NCBI RefSeq assembly: GCF_019264375.1
Contig: NZ_JAHVAI010000018.1
Location: 1-43,411 of the forward strand
DNA from: Sedimentimonas flavescens
Lineage (GTDB): Bacteria > Pseudomonadota > Alphaproteobacteria > Rhodobacterales > Rhodobacteraceae
Reading direction: 5' to 3'
Length of the DNA: 43,411 bases
Shown here: in pieces, positions 28,179 to 36,234 of the stretch
How positions within the stretch are numbered: position 1 is the stretch's first letter
Layout: every line of letters starts with the position of its first letter
The notes under the pieces: generated by a model
Database searches by the model: none
Told to the model about the DNA's origin: nothing
Seen by the model: the letters and a program-made list of their open reading frames with translations, nothing else
Made by a program: the position numbers and the translations under genes

Positions 28179-28390
28179 CCCGTACCATCATTCGCAGCGT
28201 CGTGCTGCTCGGGCTCGGCCTGACGCTGACAGCCTGTGCGCAGCATAACGCCCCGCAAGCCAACTGCTTCAGTTTTCGCGAGGCTCCTGCGCAGGCAGGA
28301 ACCGCCACCGCCACGATCTCGACCATGGGGGCGGACGTCACGCGCCGCGACACGGCCTGCGATTTCGTCCTCTTGGGGGCGGGCGGCTGA
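28175..28390 (+). CDS. Small lipoprotein, possible VirB7 counterpart
   Basis: A 71-residue protein with a lipoprotein signal and lipobox LTAC (Cys21). The mature part has two further cysteines, in QANCFSF and DTACDFV, that could pair with each other or with VirB9. VirB7 is also a small lipoprotein, but it normally lies near virB6 or virB8. Equating the two rests on size, lipobox and operon membership only. The start overlaps the virB4 stop (ATGA), and four bases separate its stop from the next ATG. Confidence 0.75.
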   Translation: MTRTIIRSVVLLGLGLTLTACAQHNAPQANCFSFREAPAQAGTATATISTMGADVTRRDTACDFVLLGAGG

Positions 28391-28394
28391 GCCA

Positions 28395-29561
28395 ATGCGG
28401 ACCTGGCTTCCTCTCTCGATGATCGGCTTTGCACTGGCAGCTCCCGCGGCGGGGCCGGCGGTCGCCCAAGGCGTGCCAACCTTCGATCTGCGCCTCTTCG
28501 CAGAGCGGCAGGCGATCCTTGAGCAGACCGATCGGGACCTGGCACTGCAACAGGACCGGCTAAGCCGCGAGGAGGAACTGGCCGAGATCGAGCGCCAGCA
28601 ACTCGCGTCGTTAGAGGGGCTGATGGATGCCATGTCGCTTGGCGCTGGAGACGTGGCCGGAACCGTGGCGGGGCTCGAGGCGGGGCAGGGGGCGGTAGAC
28701 GACGTCGAAAGCGCGGCCGCCAGTCTTTATGCGCCCGAGGACACCAATCCAGCGGCAGCGCGGATGTTCGGCGATGCCAGGGAGGGGATCGAGGAGCTGA
28801 TCATCCGCGCAGCACGCGACACCCATAGTCTGTCCGGGGTCGGCCGCGCAGGTCTTTCGCTCGTGCAATGGCGCTGTCTCTTGCAGGCGCTGATCTGGCA
28901 GGAAAGCCGTTTCCAGATCGGGGCACGCTCACCCGTGGGGGCCTTCGGACTTACCCAGATCATGCCCGGTACCGCGGGCGATCTCGGGATCTACCCGGCC
29001 TATTACGACGATCCCTATCTGCAGGTCACCGGCGGTGCGCGATACCTCGCACAAATGCTGAACATGTTCGATGGCAACATTATCCATGCGCTCGCCGCCT
29101 ATAACGCCGGGCCGGGCAATGTGCAGGATTATGGCGGTGTGCCACCCTTCGCGGAAACCCAGCATTATGTCGTGGTGATCCCGCAGCAGTACAACAGCTA
29201 CCTCGCGGCCGTAGGCGGCATCGATGCGCTCGGCACCATCGACCCTGTGCTACTCGCCAACGCGAGTTTCAGCCTCTCGGCCCACGGCGCAGGGGTCTAT
29301 GGCGACTATTCGCTGGTTTCGGTCCGTGCCGCCGCCCTGCGGGTTCAGGACATCATCACCCGCATCGGTGAGACCGAGGATCTCCACGAGGCCATCGCGC
29401 TCAACACCTATGCCCGGGCCGAACTGGCCCGGCTGGTCGCAATCCGGACCCGGATCAAGGCCGCCCGAACCGAGCCACTCAGTGCCGAGCAGATCGCCTT
29501 GGCGGCGGCCCAGGCTGCCGAGCGGCAATACATGGATTTCAGTCAGGAGGATTTGCGTTGA
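28395..29561 (+). CDS. VirB5-like / lytic transglycosylase chimera
   Basis: A 388-residue exported protein. A signal peptide (1-25) leads to QGVPTFD, then a charged coiled coil (about 30-75, RLSREEELAEIERQQLASLEG). An SLT domain follows with catalytic Glu near 170 (WQESRFQIGARSPVGAFGLTQIMPGTAGDLG) and LAAYNAGPGNV. After it comes a helical C-terminal part ending AAERQYMDFSQEDLR. The ends QGVPTxD and ERxYMDF are the same as those of VirB5 in the next gene, so the enzyme seems inserted in a VirB5-like frame. It would cut peptidoglycan while staying attached to the channel or pilus. The stop and the next TTG start overlap. Confidence 0.87.
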   Translation: MRTWLPLSMIGFALAAPAAGPAVAQGVPTFDLRLFAERQAILEQTDRDLALQQDRLSREEELAEIERQQLASLEGLMDAMSLGAGDVAGTVAGLEAGQGAVDDVESAAASLYAPEDTNPAAARMFGDAREGIEELIIRAARDTHSLSGVGRAGLSLVQWRCLLQALIWQESRFQIGARSPVGAFGLTQIMPGTAGDLGIYPAYYDDPYLQVTGGARYLAQMLNMFDGNIIHALAAYNAGPGNVQDYGGVPPFAETQHYVVVIPQQYNSYLAAVGGIDALGTIDPVLLANASFSLSAHGAGVYGDYSLVSVRAAALRVQDIITRIGETEDLHEAIALNTYARAELARLVAIRTRIKAARTEPLSAEQIALAAAQAAERQYMDFSQEDLR

Positions 29562-30355
29562 ACCTGCGCCTGCCCCGTTCCCTTTTCGCCGGTAGCATTG
29601 CTCTCGCGCTCACCCTCAATGTCACCGGACCTGTCGCGGCACAGGGTGTGCCCACGGTGGACACTCAGAACATTGCTCAGGAAATCCGCCAGCTTCAACA
29701 GATGCTGCAGGATTTCGGGATCCAGACCGATCTTCTGGACAATGCGTTGGAGCAACTGGACATGCTGCAAAGCCAGCTCGATCAGCTGAACGAGATGTAT
29801 GCCTCGCTCACCGGGCCGCGCAGCATCCTCGGGCTCGCCATGGGCGGGGACCTCGACACCTTGCTTGAGGCCAACTTCGAAGACATCCCCGGCCTGATCC
29901 GAGGCATCCAGGCGGGCGATTGGAGCGCTCTCATCGGGCCCAATGCCGGGCCCATGCGCACGCAGATGGAACAGGCGCTGGCAAGCGCCGGGTTCGACGA
30001 GGATTCACTCCGCGAGATCGCCACCAGCGGCAATCCGGGCGCCGAAGGCGTGGCCACGCGGGCAACCACAGGTGCTGTGATGTCGGCGGCGGCGCAGAAC
30101 AGCCACGCAGAGGCGGAACAGTCTCTCGAGCGGGTGGAACGTCTGGTCGAGATGATCCCGGACATGGAAGATCTCAAAGCCTCGATGGATCATAACACAC
30201 GCGTCACGGCGGAACTTGCCATCGCCATGACCCGGATGTGGGAGCTGGAAGCGATCCAAACCCTAGGCGCAGGCAATGGAGGCGTGGTTGACGCCGCCAC
30301 CGTTGCCGAAGAACGCCGCTACATGGACTTCACCTTGCCGGATCTTGAGCCGTGA
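29558..30355 (+). CDS. virB5: VirB5-like minor pilin
   Basis: A 265-residue exported protein with a signal peptide ending PVAAQ (about 29). Residues 30-90 form an alpha-helical core with regular leucine and glutamine heptads (IRQLQQMLQDFGIQTDLL). The long helices near the end finish with AEERRYMDFTLPDLEP. This fits VirB5/TrbJ, the pilus-tip protein. The start is TTG (29558), overlapping the TGA of the gene before, with GGAGG well placed. The stop overlaps the virB8 start (GTGA). Confidence 0.85.
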   Translation: MNLRLPRSLFAGSIALALTLNVTGPVAAQGVPTVDTQNIAQEIRQLQQMLQDFGIQTDLLDNALEQLDMLQSQLDQLNEMYASLTGPRSILGLAMGGDLDTLLEANFEDIPGLIRGIQAGDWSALIGPNAGPMRTQMEQALASAGFDEDSLREIATSGNPGAEGVATRATTGAVMSAAAQNSHAEAEQSLERVERLVEMIPDMEDLKASMDHNTRVTAELAIAMTRMWELEAIQTLGAGNGGVVDAATVAEERRYMDFTLPDLEP

Positions 30356-31017
30356 GTGGGGCAGGGGTGATGACTGCGCGCGAGCTCGTGGAAGAGGAAC
30401 TTGTCTACGGTGCCCTGCGCCGGGAACAGCTTTGGCGGATGATCGGCATTTCCGGGGCAGGTTTTGGCGTATTCGGCTGTTTGGCGGCTGCGGCTGTCGC
30501 GCTGATGGTCGAGACGCCGCCTCCCGTGGTTGTGCCCTACGATCCCGCGACCGGGATGGCGCTCCCCAATGCCACGGTTGAAACCGTGTCGCTGGCCGAA
30601 CGGCCTGCCGTGATCGAAGCGCAAATCTACCGCTATATTCTCGACCGCGAGACCTACAACCAGCTTGACAACGATCTTCGTGTCCGCCGTGTCCTCGTAC
30701 AGTCTTCCGGATCAGCCGAGGCCAACATGCGCGCGATGTGGACATCGGGGCAGGACAGCTATCCGCCGACGCGTTACGGGGCTGCGGCCGAGATGGCCGT
30801 TGAGATCGCATCGATCACCCTTATTGGCGATAACCGCGCCCAGGTGCGGCTCAGAAAGCGCCTGACAAGCCCGCAAGGGGTACAGGATGGATCGTTCACT
30901 GCCACGTTGATGTTCGAATTCCGGCCCGAGCGGACCCGCGCGATCGACGATGTCTGGCAAAACCCTTTCGGCTTCACTGTTACCCAATATGCCATCCGAT
31001 CGGACCGTTCCGAATGA
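30352..31017 (+). CDS. virB8: VirB8-like assembly protein
   Basis: The 221-residue bitopic protein has a short cytoplasmic part, one membrane helix (about 30-52) and a periplasmic NTF2-like domain with IEAQIYRYILDRETYN and the closing VWQNPFGFTVTQYAIRSD. VirB8 links the inner-membrane complex and nucleates assembly. The start is GTG at 30352 in a GTGA overlap. The ATG six codons later is an alternative. Confidence 0.9.
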   Translation: MSGAGVMTARELVEEELVYGALRREQLWRMIGISGAGFGVFGCLAAAAVALMVETPPPVVVPYDPATGMALPNATVETVSLAERPAVIEAQIYRYILDRETYNQLDNDLRVRRVLVQSSGSAEANMRAMWTSGQDSYPPTRYGAAAEMAVEIASITLIGDNRAQVRLRKRLTSPQGVQDGSFTATLMFEFRPERTRAIDDVWQNPFGFTVTQYAIRSDRSE

Positions 31018-31715
31018 CTCGCACTCTAATCTCTACGCTGTTGGCCGCCAGCATTCTCGCGTTCGCGGGAACAACTGCCTTGGCCGAGACCACCCCCCGC
31101 CCAGGCTCGCACGACAATCGCGTGCGCGTGGCGACCTGGACTGAGGGCCAGGTTTACCGTGTCGTCACGACTCTGACCCGCGTCACCACGGTCGAATTCG
31201 GTGAGGGTGAAACCATCCGCTCGATCATCGCCGGCGATACGGTCGGGTTTCAATTCGACGGTGTCCCGGGTGGCCGTGCCTTCGCCATCAAGCCAACAGC
31301 ATCTGGCGTCGCCACCAACATCACCGTCTACACCAACCGCCACTCCTACTACTTCCATGTCGTCGAAGCCCGGGAGACGCCGCATTACGTCGTGCAGTTC
31401 CGCTATCCTGAAAACCGCGTGCAACCCACCAGGGCGGTTGCAGCCGATGCGCCGAACGCGAACTATGCGGTCAGCGCCCGAGAAGAGTTCACGCCGACGG
31501 CCATCTGGGATGATGGTACCTTCACGTATTTCCGGTTTGCACGGAACGCGCCGGTGCCCGCCATCTTCCGATTTTCGAACGGCAGGGAACGCGCGGTGAA
31601 CAGCCACACCTCAAGTGACGGCGTCATCCGCGTGTCTGGCGTCAACCGACAATGGGTCCTTCGCCTTGGAGAAGATGTGGTTTGCGTCCAGGACGCAGGA
31701 CAGGCCACATCATGA
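31014..31715 (+). CDS. virB9: VirB9-like outer-membrane-complex protein
   Basis: A 233-residue exported protein with a signal peptide ending ALAET (about 24). The VirB9 N-terminal pattern includes TVEFGEGETIRSIIAGDTVGFQF and NITVYTNRHSYYFHV. The C-terminal domain has PTAIWDDGTFTYFRFARNAPVPAIF. VirB9 joins VirB7 and VirB10 in the core complex across the outer membrane. It overlaps both neighbours by 4 bases (ATGA). Confidence 0.93.
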   Translation: MTRTLISTLLAASILAFAGTTALAETTPRPGSHDNRVRVATWTEGQVYRVVTTLTRVTTVEFGEGETIRSIIAGDTVGFQFDGVPGGRAFAIKPTASGVATNITVYTNRHSYYFHVVEARETPHYVVQFRYPENRVQPTRAVAADAPNANYAVSAREEFTPTAIWDDGTFTYFRFARNAPVPAIFRFSNGRERAVNSHTSSDGVIRVSGVNRQWVLRLGEDVVCVQDAGQATS

Positions 31716-33037
31716 CCGAAGGTACGGAAGACCTCGCCGCGCGCCTCGCGGCTCTCGAAGGTTCGACAGGCAAAGCGAAGGCCAACAAGCGGCCTGCACC
31801 GCTTGCCGCGATCCTTGGAGTCGTCGGCATCGCCGCAGCAGGTGGTCTGGCGTGGGCTGCCCTGCAGCCGTCGGCAGAAGCACCAATGGCGACCGCCGCG
31901 CCGGAAGAGTTTCAGAGCAACGGCCCCGGATTCGGAGATCTGGCGCCGATTTCTGCCCCGGAGCCCAGCCAAGCCCCGCCTGCGGACACAGGTCCGAGCG
32001 AGTCGGAACTCGCGCTGATGGAAAGTCTTGCGACATTGAGAGCGGAACTCGAGGAACTACGCGCAAGACCGGCCGAGGCCGCGGACAGCGGGGCGGAGCA
32101 GGCGATTGCGGACCTGACGGCGCAAATTGCCACCTTACAGGAAGCATCCGCCGAGGCTCAGCGTGCCCTCGAGCGGCAGCTGACAGAGCGGGATCGCGAA
32201 TTGGATCAGCTCCGAATGGACTTGGAACTTGCAAGGCTTGCGCCACCAGAGCCGACCTCATTGGGACCAAGTGAAGAAGAATTGCGGCTGGCCGAACTCG
32301 AAAGGCGGCGCGCAGCCGAAGCCGAGGCCCGCGCAGAGCGTATCGCGTCTCCTATGATCGCCTTCTCCGGGATGGGCGCAGGTGCGGATAGGGAGAATAC
32401 GCTGGAAGCCGCACGTTTGAATGCAGATGAAGCCTTTGTTCGTTCGGGCGCGCAACCTGCACAGGTGACACGTGCCGAAGTGATCGCGAACCCATCGAAC
32501 ACGGTTGTTCAGGGCACCATGATTCAGGCTGTGACTGAGACGGCCCTCGACAGCACACTGCCCGGCGCGATCCGCGCCATCGTTTCGGAAGACGTCCATT
32601 CTTTCGATGGAACGCGTATCCTGATCCCGCGCGGCGCGCGCCTGATCGGGCGCTACCGCTCCGATGTCGCACTCGCCCAATCGCGCGTCATGGTGGCCTG
32701 GGACCGGATCATCCTTCCCGATAATCAGACCGTTCAGATTAGCGCCTTCGGTGGAGACGAACTCGGCCGTACTGGCACCACCGGGTTTGTCGACACCCGT
32801 TTCGCGCAACGCTTCGGCTCCGCCGCGCTAATCTCCTTGATCGGTGCCCTGCCTGCGGCTGCAGCGGGTCAAATCGACAGCGAGGCGGCGGCCGATGTTG
32901 CGAGTGATGTCGGCACCGATCTGCGCGATAGTACGCAAAGCGTGATGCAGGACTATCTGGCGATCCGGCCGGTGATACATGTCGATCAGGGTACACGGAT
33001 CACGGTCATGGTTGATCGTGACCTCGAGATTTTCTGA
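31712..33037 (+). CDS. virB10: VirB10-like core-complex protein
   Basis: This 441-residue protein spans the envelope. A single inner-membrane helix lies at about 31-52. A Pro/Ala/Glu-rich region and a predicted coiled coil follow (about 95-220, rich in Glu, Ala and Arg). The TrbI/VirB10 beta-barrel domain (about 255-440) includes VQGTMIQAVTETALDSTLPGAIRAIV and the closing DQGTRITVMVDRDLEIF. The coiled coil is longer than in many VirB10 proteins. The start was set to ATG 31712 to match the ATGA overlap with virB9. Confidence 0.94.
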   Translation: MTEGTEDLAARLAALEGSTGKAKANKRPAPLAAILGVVGIAAAGGLAWAALQPSAEAPMATAAPEEFQSNGPGFGDLAPISAPEPSQAPPADTGPSESELALMESLATLRAELEELRARPAEAADSGAEQAIADLTAQIATLQEASAEAQRALERQLTERDRELDQLRMDLELARLAPPEPTSLGPSEEELRLAELERRRAAEAEARAERIASPMIAFSGMGAGADRENTLEAARLNADEAFVRSGAQPAQVTRAEVIANPSNTVVQGTMIQAVTETALDSTLPGAIRAIVSEDVHSFDGTRILIPRGARLIGRYRSDVALAQSRVMVAWDRIILPDNQTVQISAFGGDELGRTGTTGFVDTRFAQRFGSAALISLIGALPAAAAGQIDSEAAADVASDVGTDLRDSTQSVMQDYLAIRPVIHVDQGTRITVMVDRDLEIF

Positions 33038-33038
33038 C

Positions 33039-34073
33039 ATGGCTGCAAGTTATCTGGAGGCGTCGCTCGACCGTTTCGGCCCCGAAGTCCTGCGCGACGA
33101 CACGATCGAGATCTGCATCAATCCCGACGGACAAGTCTGGGGCGAATTCCAGGGCGATCACTTCATGCGAGGTCTCGGCAGCCCGCTGAGCCAGACCGAG
33201 ATCAAGGACCTCGGCAACCAAATCGCCTCGGCCGCCTCGACCACGCTCAGCACCAAGAAGCCCATCGTCTCTGTCTCGATCCTGTATCGAGATCGCCCGA
33301 TCCGTGCGCAGGTGATCCAGCCGCCGGCAGTCGAGGGCGGTTTCTCGATTTCTCTTAGGTTCTTTTCCTCCCTGCCGCTTGAGAAGATCAAACTCGGATT
33401 CCTTTTCGGCAAGGAACGCAGCCTTGAGGATCTGCGCCGGGAACGGAACGCCGCGCTGCGCAATGTGGTTGCCTCCGGCGACATCGACGCCGCGCTGCGC
33501 TTCTGCGTCGAGAACAAGCTCAATATGATCGTCTCGGGCGGCACATCGACCGGCAAGACGGTCGCGGCGCGCAAGATCCTTTCGCTGATCCCGCCCGAAG
33601 AGCGGATCATCACCATCGAGGAGGCGGCCGAGCTGCGCCCCGAGCAGCCCAATGCCGTGACGTTGATCGCGGACCGGGACACGGATGCCCGCAGTGCCGA
33701 TGTGCTCTTGGCCTCAACGCTTCGCATGCGACCTGACCGGATCGTCCTAGGCGAAGTCCGCGGGCGCGAGGCGATGACATTTCTCGAGGCAATCAACACC
33801 GGCCACGGTGGATCGCTGACTACGCTCCATGCCGAGACCCCACAACTTGCTGTTCGCCGCCTCGCCATCGCCGCCCTGAAAACCGATGTGCCGATGACCT
33901 ATGCCGACATGATCGATTACATTGAGGGCTCGATCGACGTGATCATTCAGGCAGGCCGCCATGAAGGCGCGCGCGGAATCACCGAGTTCTTCCTGCCGGG
34001 TCAAACCACAGATTTGAACCTCGACACGGTCGACGGCAGAGGTAACAAGAGCCCCTCCGTTGCCGTTGAGTAA
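33039..34073 (+). CDS. virB11: VirB11-like hexameric ATPase
   Basis: The 344-residue traffic ATPase has an N-terminal domain and a RecA-like domain. Walker A is GGTSTGKT (about 167-174). ITIEEAAELRP and the His box TGHGGSLTTLHAETP are also present. It switches the system between pilus building and substrate transfer together with VirB4. The start at 33039 lies one base after the virB10 stop. An open frame further upstream is inside virB10. Confidence 0.94.
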   Translation: MAASYLEASLDRFGPEVLRDDTIEICINPDGQVWGEFQGDHFMRGLGSPLSQTEIKDLGNQIASAASTTLSTKKPIVSVSILYRDRPIRAQVIQPPAVEGGFSISLRFFSSLPLEKIKLGFLFGKERSLEDLRRERNAALRNVVASGDIDAALRFCVENKLNMIVSGGTSTGKTVAARKILSLIPPEERIITIEEAAELRPEQPNAVTLIADRDTDARSADVLLASTLRMRPDRIVLGEVRGREAMTFLEAINTGHGGSLTTLHAETPQLAVRRLAIAALKTDVPMTYADMIDYIEGSIDVIIQAGRHEGARGITEFFLPGQTTDLNLDTVDGRGNKSPSVAVE

Positions 34074-34088
34074 GAAAGGAACCCCCAG

Positions 34089-34508
34089 ATGCGAAAACCA
34101 ATTCTTGCACTCATGCTTGCCGCCTTGGCGGGTCCCCTTATGGCGCAGACTTCGCCTCAGGTCTCAAACGATCTCACAGTCGATATGTCGCCTCAACAGT
34201 ACCGGATCTGCAACGAGCGTCCGGCGCGACCGACTTGGATGGACGAAATCAATCCGCGTGAAGCTTACAAGGCAGCAGCTTTGATGGAGTTGTACGAAAT
34301 TCGGGCCTGGGAAGAGATTGCTGAATCTGGCGACTGCGGCTGTGAAACCCGCTTTCCCGCTTGGGATAGCTCCGATGGCGAATATCATGAAAGGTATGCA
34401 GGCCTTAGCCAAGCCGAGCATTCGGCGTTTCGCCGCGACTGGATTGAAGTAAAGAAGCAACTCGAGCCGAGAGTGCGTACAATCTGCGAAGCTCAAGGCA
34501 ACTGGTAA
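34089..34508 (+). CDS. Unknown secreted protein between virB11 and virB6
   Basis: A 139-residue protein with a signal peptide (MRKPILALMLAALAGPLMAQ). The mature domain contains four cysteines (in RICNERP, GDCGCET and TICEAQGNW), suggesting two disulfides. It is otherwise helical and rich in acidic and aromatic residues. I know no family for it. It lies where some systems carry a small exclusion or stabilising protein next to virB6, but this is only position. AAAGGAACCCCCAG precedes the ATG. Its TAA shares a base with the virB6 ATG (TAATG). Confidence 0.75.
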   Translation: MRKPILALMLAALAGPLMAQTSPQVSNDLTVDMSPQQYRICNERPARPTWMDEINPREAYKAAALMELYEIRAWEEIAESGDCGCETRFPAWDSSDGEYHERYAGLSQAEHSAFRRDWIEVKKQLEPRVRTICEAQGNW

Positions 34509-35545
34509 TGGGCGTTGTCAGCTGGATGGTCGAAACGGCAGACGCGTTCCTTGTCGATGCGGCTGAGTCCCAGTTCGGGGCCGTGGCAAGCAATACCGGC
34601 ACGATCGTCCTGCTGATGGTCACGCTTTCGCTGATCGGCGTCTGCATCAACATGGCATTCCAGTTCCGCAGCATGGATGGGGCCAGCTTCTTCTGGTACC
34701 TGATCAAGCTGACCCTTATCGGTCTGTTCGCCTTCAACTGGGCAAACTTCAATGCAGTAGCAAACGCAGTCATTGGAGGCTTGGACTACGTCGCTGGCGC
34801 ACTGGTGTCTTCGGTTGGCGGCGGAGGAGCCGGAGCCACACACTTTGCCGGCGAATTCGACATCCTGATCGAAAAATTCAGCCGGTACCTGAATGCCATC
34901 GGCAGCAACCTGAACTGGATGACGGGCGCGATCCTAGGCGGCATCGGGCTTGTTCTTTTGAGCCTCCTTGGCTTTATGACCGGCATCGTCCTCATCTTCG
35001 CCAAGATGATGCTGACCCTCATGCTCGGCCTCGCTCCGATCATGATCGCACTGTCGCTCTTCGACGCGACCAAGGATTTCTTCCATAGGTGGGTCTCGAC
35101 GACAGTCAGCTATGCCTTCTACCCCATCGTAATCGCAGCAATGTTCTCGACGGTCGTCGGCATGGCGAATTCGCTGCTCGCCCAGCTCGGCGATCCGAAC
35201 TCGGCAACCAACATCGGATCGCTAGTGCCATTCTTCGTGATGGTCTTCCTGGCGAAAGGTTTCGTCGCGGCGACACCTCTGATCGTGAGGGGGATTTCGG
35301 GCAACCTGATGGTGGCGGCCGCGCCCGCCATTGTCGCTGGATCGGCTGGGGTCGTGCGTGGGATCTTCAACACGGCCGGCGTCAAAGGCAGGTCGCGGAT
35401 TGGTGCGCTGACCAGCGGGGAGGTGATTGGGAGAGGCCTTGTGCAGGCGCCTGCGTCCGCGCAGAGCTCCGTGGCGATGGCAAGTGTGCAAGTTGTTAGG
35501 ATGGCGGAGAGGGCGAAGCGGTTGGGACAGGGTAGAGCGCATTGA
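34508..35545 (+). CDS. virB6: VirB6/TrbL-like membrane protein
   Basis: A 345-residue inner-membrane protein with six or more hydrophobic helices (about 29-52, 62-78, 142-168, 170-190, 205-228 and 238-262). FAKMMLTLMLGLAPIMIALSLFDATKDFFHRWV is the typical VirB6/TrbL central line. The last 80 residues are polar and basic. VirB6 forms part of the inner-membrane channel. It is the last gene of the operon. Normal neighbours such as VirD4, a relaxase or TraG are not found after it. Confidence 0.92.
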   Translation: MGVVSWMVETADAFLVDAAESQFGAVASNTGTIVLLMVTLSLIGVCINMAFQFRSMDGASFFWYLIKLTLIGLFAFNWANFNAVANAVIGGLDYVAGALVSSVGGGGAGATHFAGEFDILIEKFSRYLNAIGSNLNWMTGAILGGIGLVLLSLLGFMTGIVLIFAKMMLTLMLGLAPIMIALSLFDATKDFFHRWVSTTVSYAFYPIVIAAMFSTVVGMANSLLAQLGDPNSATNIGSLVPFFVMVFLAKGFVAATPLIVRGISGNLMVAAAPAIVAGSAGVVRGIFNTAGVKGRSRIGALTSGEVIGRGLVQAPASAQSSVAMASVQVVRMAERAKRLGQGRAH

Positions 35546-35559
35546 AATGAGAACGCCCA

Positions 35560-35609
35560 TTCGGACTGAGAATATGAAGGCCGTTGGTTTAAATCCTGCC
35601 CCGCAACCG
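35560..35609 (+). pseudogene. Decayed 3' half of an initiator tRNA (tRNA-fMet) gene
   Basis: From memory of alphaproteobacterial tRNA-fMet sequences, TGAAGGCCG, then GGTT-AAATCCTGCCCC, then GCAACC match the variable loop, T arm and acceptor end. The differences are a few substitutions and one missing C. Upstream, TTCGGACTGAGAA aligns with the anticodon arm, but the CAT anticodon is changed to GAG and the stems do not pair well. The 5' half is absent. It therefore cannot be a working tRNA. The 3' ends of tRNA genes are common integration sites for mobile elements, and this one sits 15 bases after the last secretion gene. Confidence 0.6.
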
Positions 35610-35711
35610 CTCTAAACTACGTCAGAATCCTCTAAACTGGAATTCTCGACGACGGGCTATCCCCTAGATGCTTCGATCTGTTAACTCTTTCGCGAAAATT
35701 GTTTGCATACG

Positions 35712-35728
35712 GCATCGGTCTCCGATGC
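35712..35728. terminator. Perfect 7-bp hairpin between converging genes
   Basis: GCATCGG (35712-35718) and CCGATGC (35722-35728) pair around a 3-base loop. It lies between virB6 and the convergent cassette gene at 35821. No T-run follows on either side, so it is only a candidate bidirectional terminator. Confidence 0.4.
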
Positions 35729-35820
35729 TAGCTACCTTGACCATATTCTGAACAACCCGATCCGGAATCGGCCTTTGATTCAGGCAAATACGGAACCGCT
35801 CTATGGGCTCATCATACGGC

Positions 35821-36234
35821 TCAGTCGACTGGAGTCTGCTGGTGAGACGTGCGGAGCCAGCCACCCACATCGTTCAGATAGGTGGAGGCGCAAAGTGCTT
35901 CATAGATGGGCAGATCGGGTTTCTCAGCAGAGGCACGGTAGCTGAGAATGACAATGTCGCCACATTGCATTGCTCTGCGCTCAGCCATCGCCACGGACCG
36001 CCAGCCGGTCCTGCGCGTCAGGCCATGCCAGATCTGATCGCCCTGCAGGATACCCGAAGGATACGGAAAGATCATGACTGCGTTTTTCGCAGTTGTCGTG
36101 CGCGCGTTGTCGGCGCCATTGGTCCAGAAGCGCTCTTCCATAGCCCAGAGACTTTCCTGATCCGCTGGAGAGGGCCTGCCGATCTTATTTGCAGCATGTT
36201 CGACAGTGGTCTTTTGCGGCACGGAGAGGGTCAT
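35821..36234 (-). CDS. NTF2/SnoaL-like protein, copy 2 of a duplicated two-gene cassette
   Basis: A 137-residue protein. After about 20 residues of its own it follows the copy at 6064 closely (AMEERFWTNGADNARTTTAKN, FPYPSGILQGD, EALCASTYLNDVGGWLRTSHQQTP). The domain is the small NTF2/DUF4440-type fold. It starts at ATG 36234, overlapping the stop of the tail-anchored gene (ATGA), so in this copy the two are tightly coupled. The extra N-terminal residues are not shared. No active-site residues can be assigned. Confidence 0.8.
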   Translation of the reverse strand: MTLSVPQKTTVEHAANKIGRPSPADQESLWAMEERFWTNGADNARTTTAKNAVMIFPYPSGILQGDQIWHGLTRRTGWRSVAMAERRAMQCGDIVILSYRASAEKPDLPIYEALCASTYLNDVGGWLRTSHQQTPVD

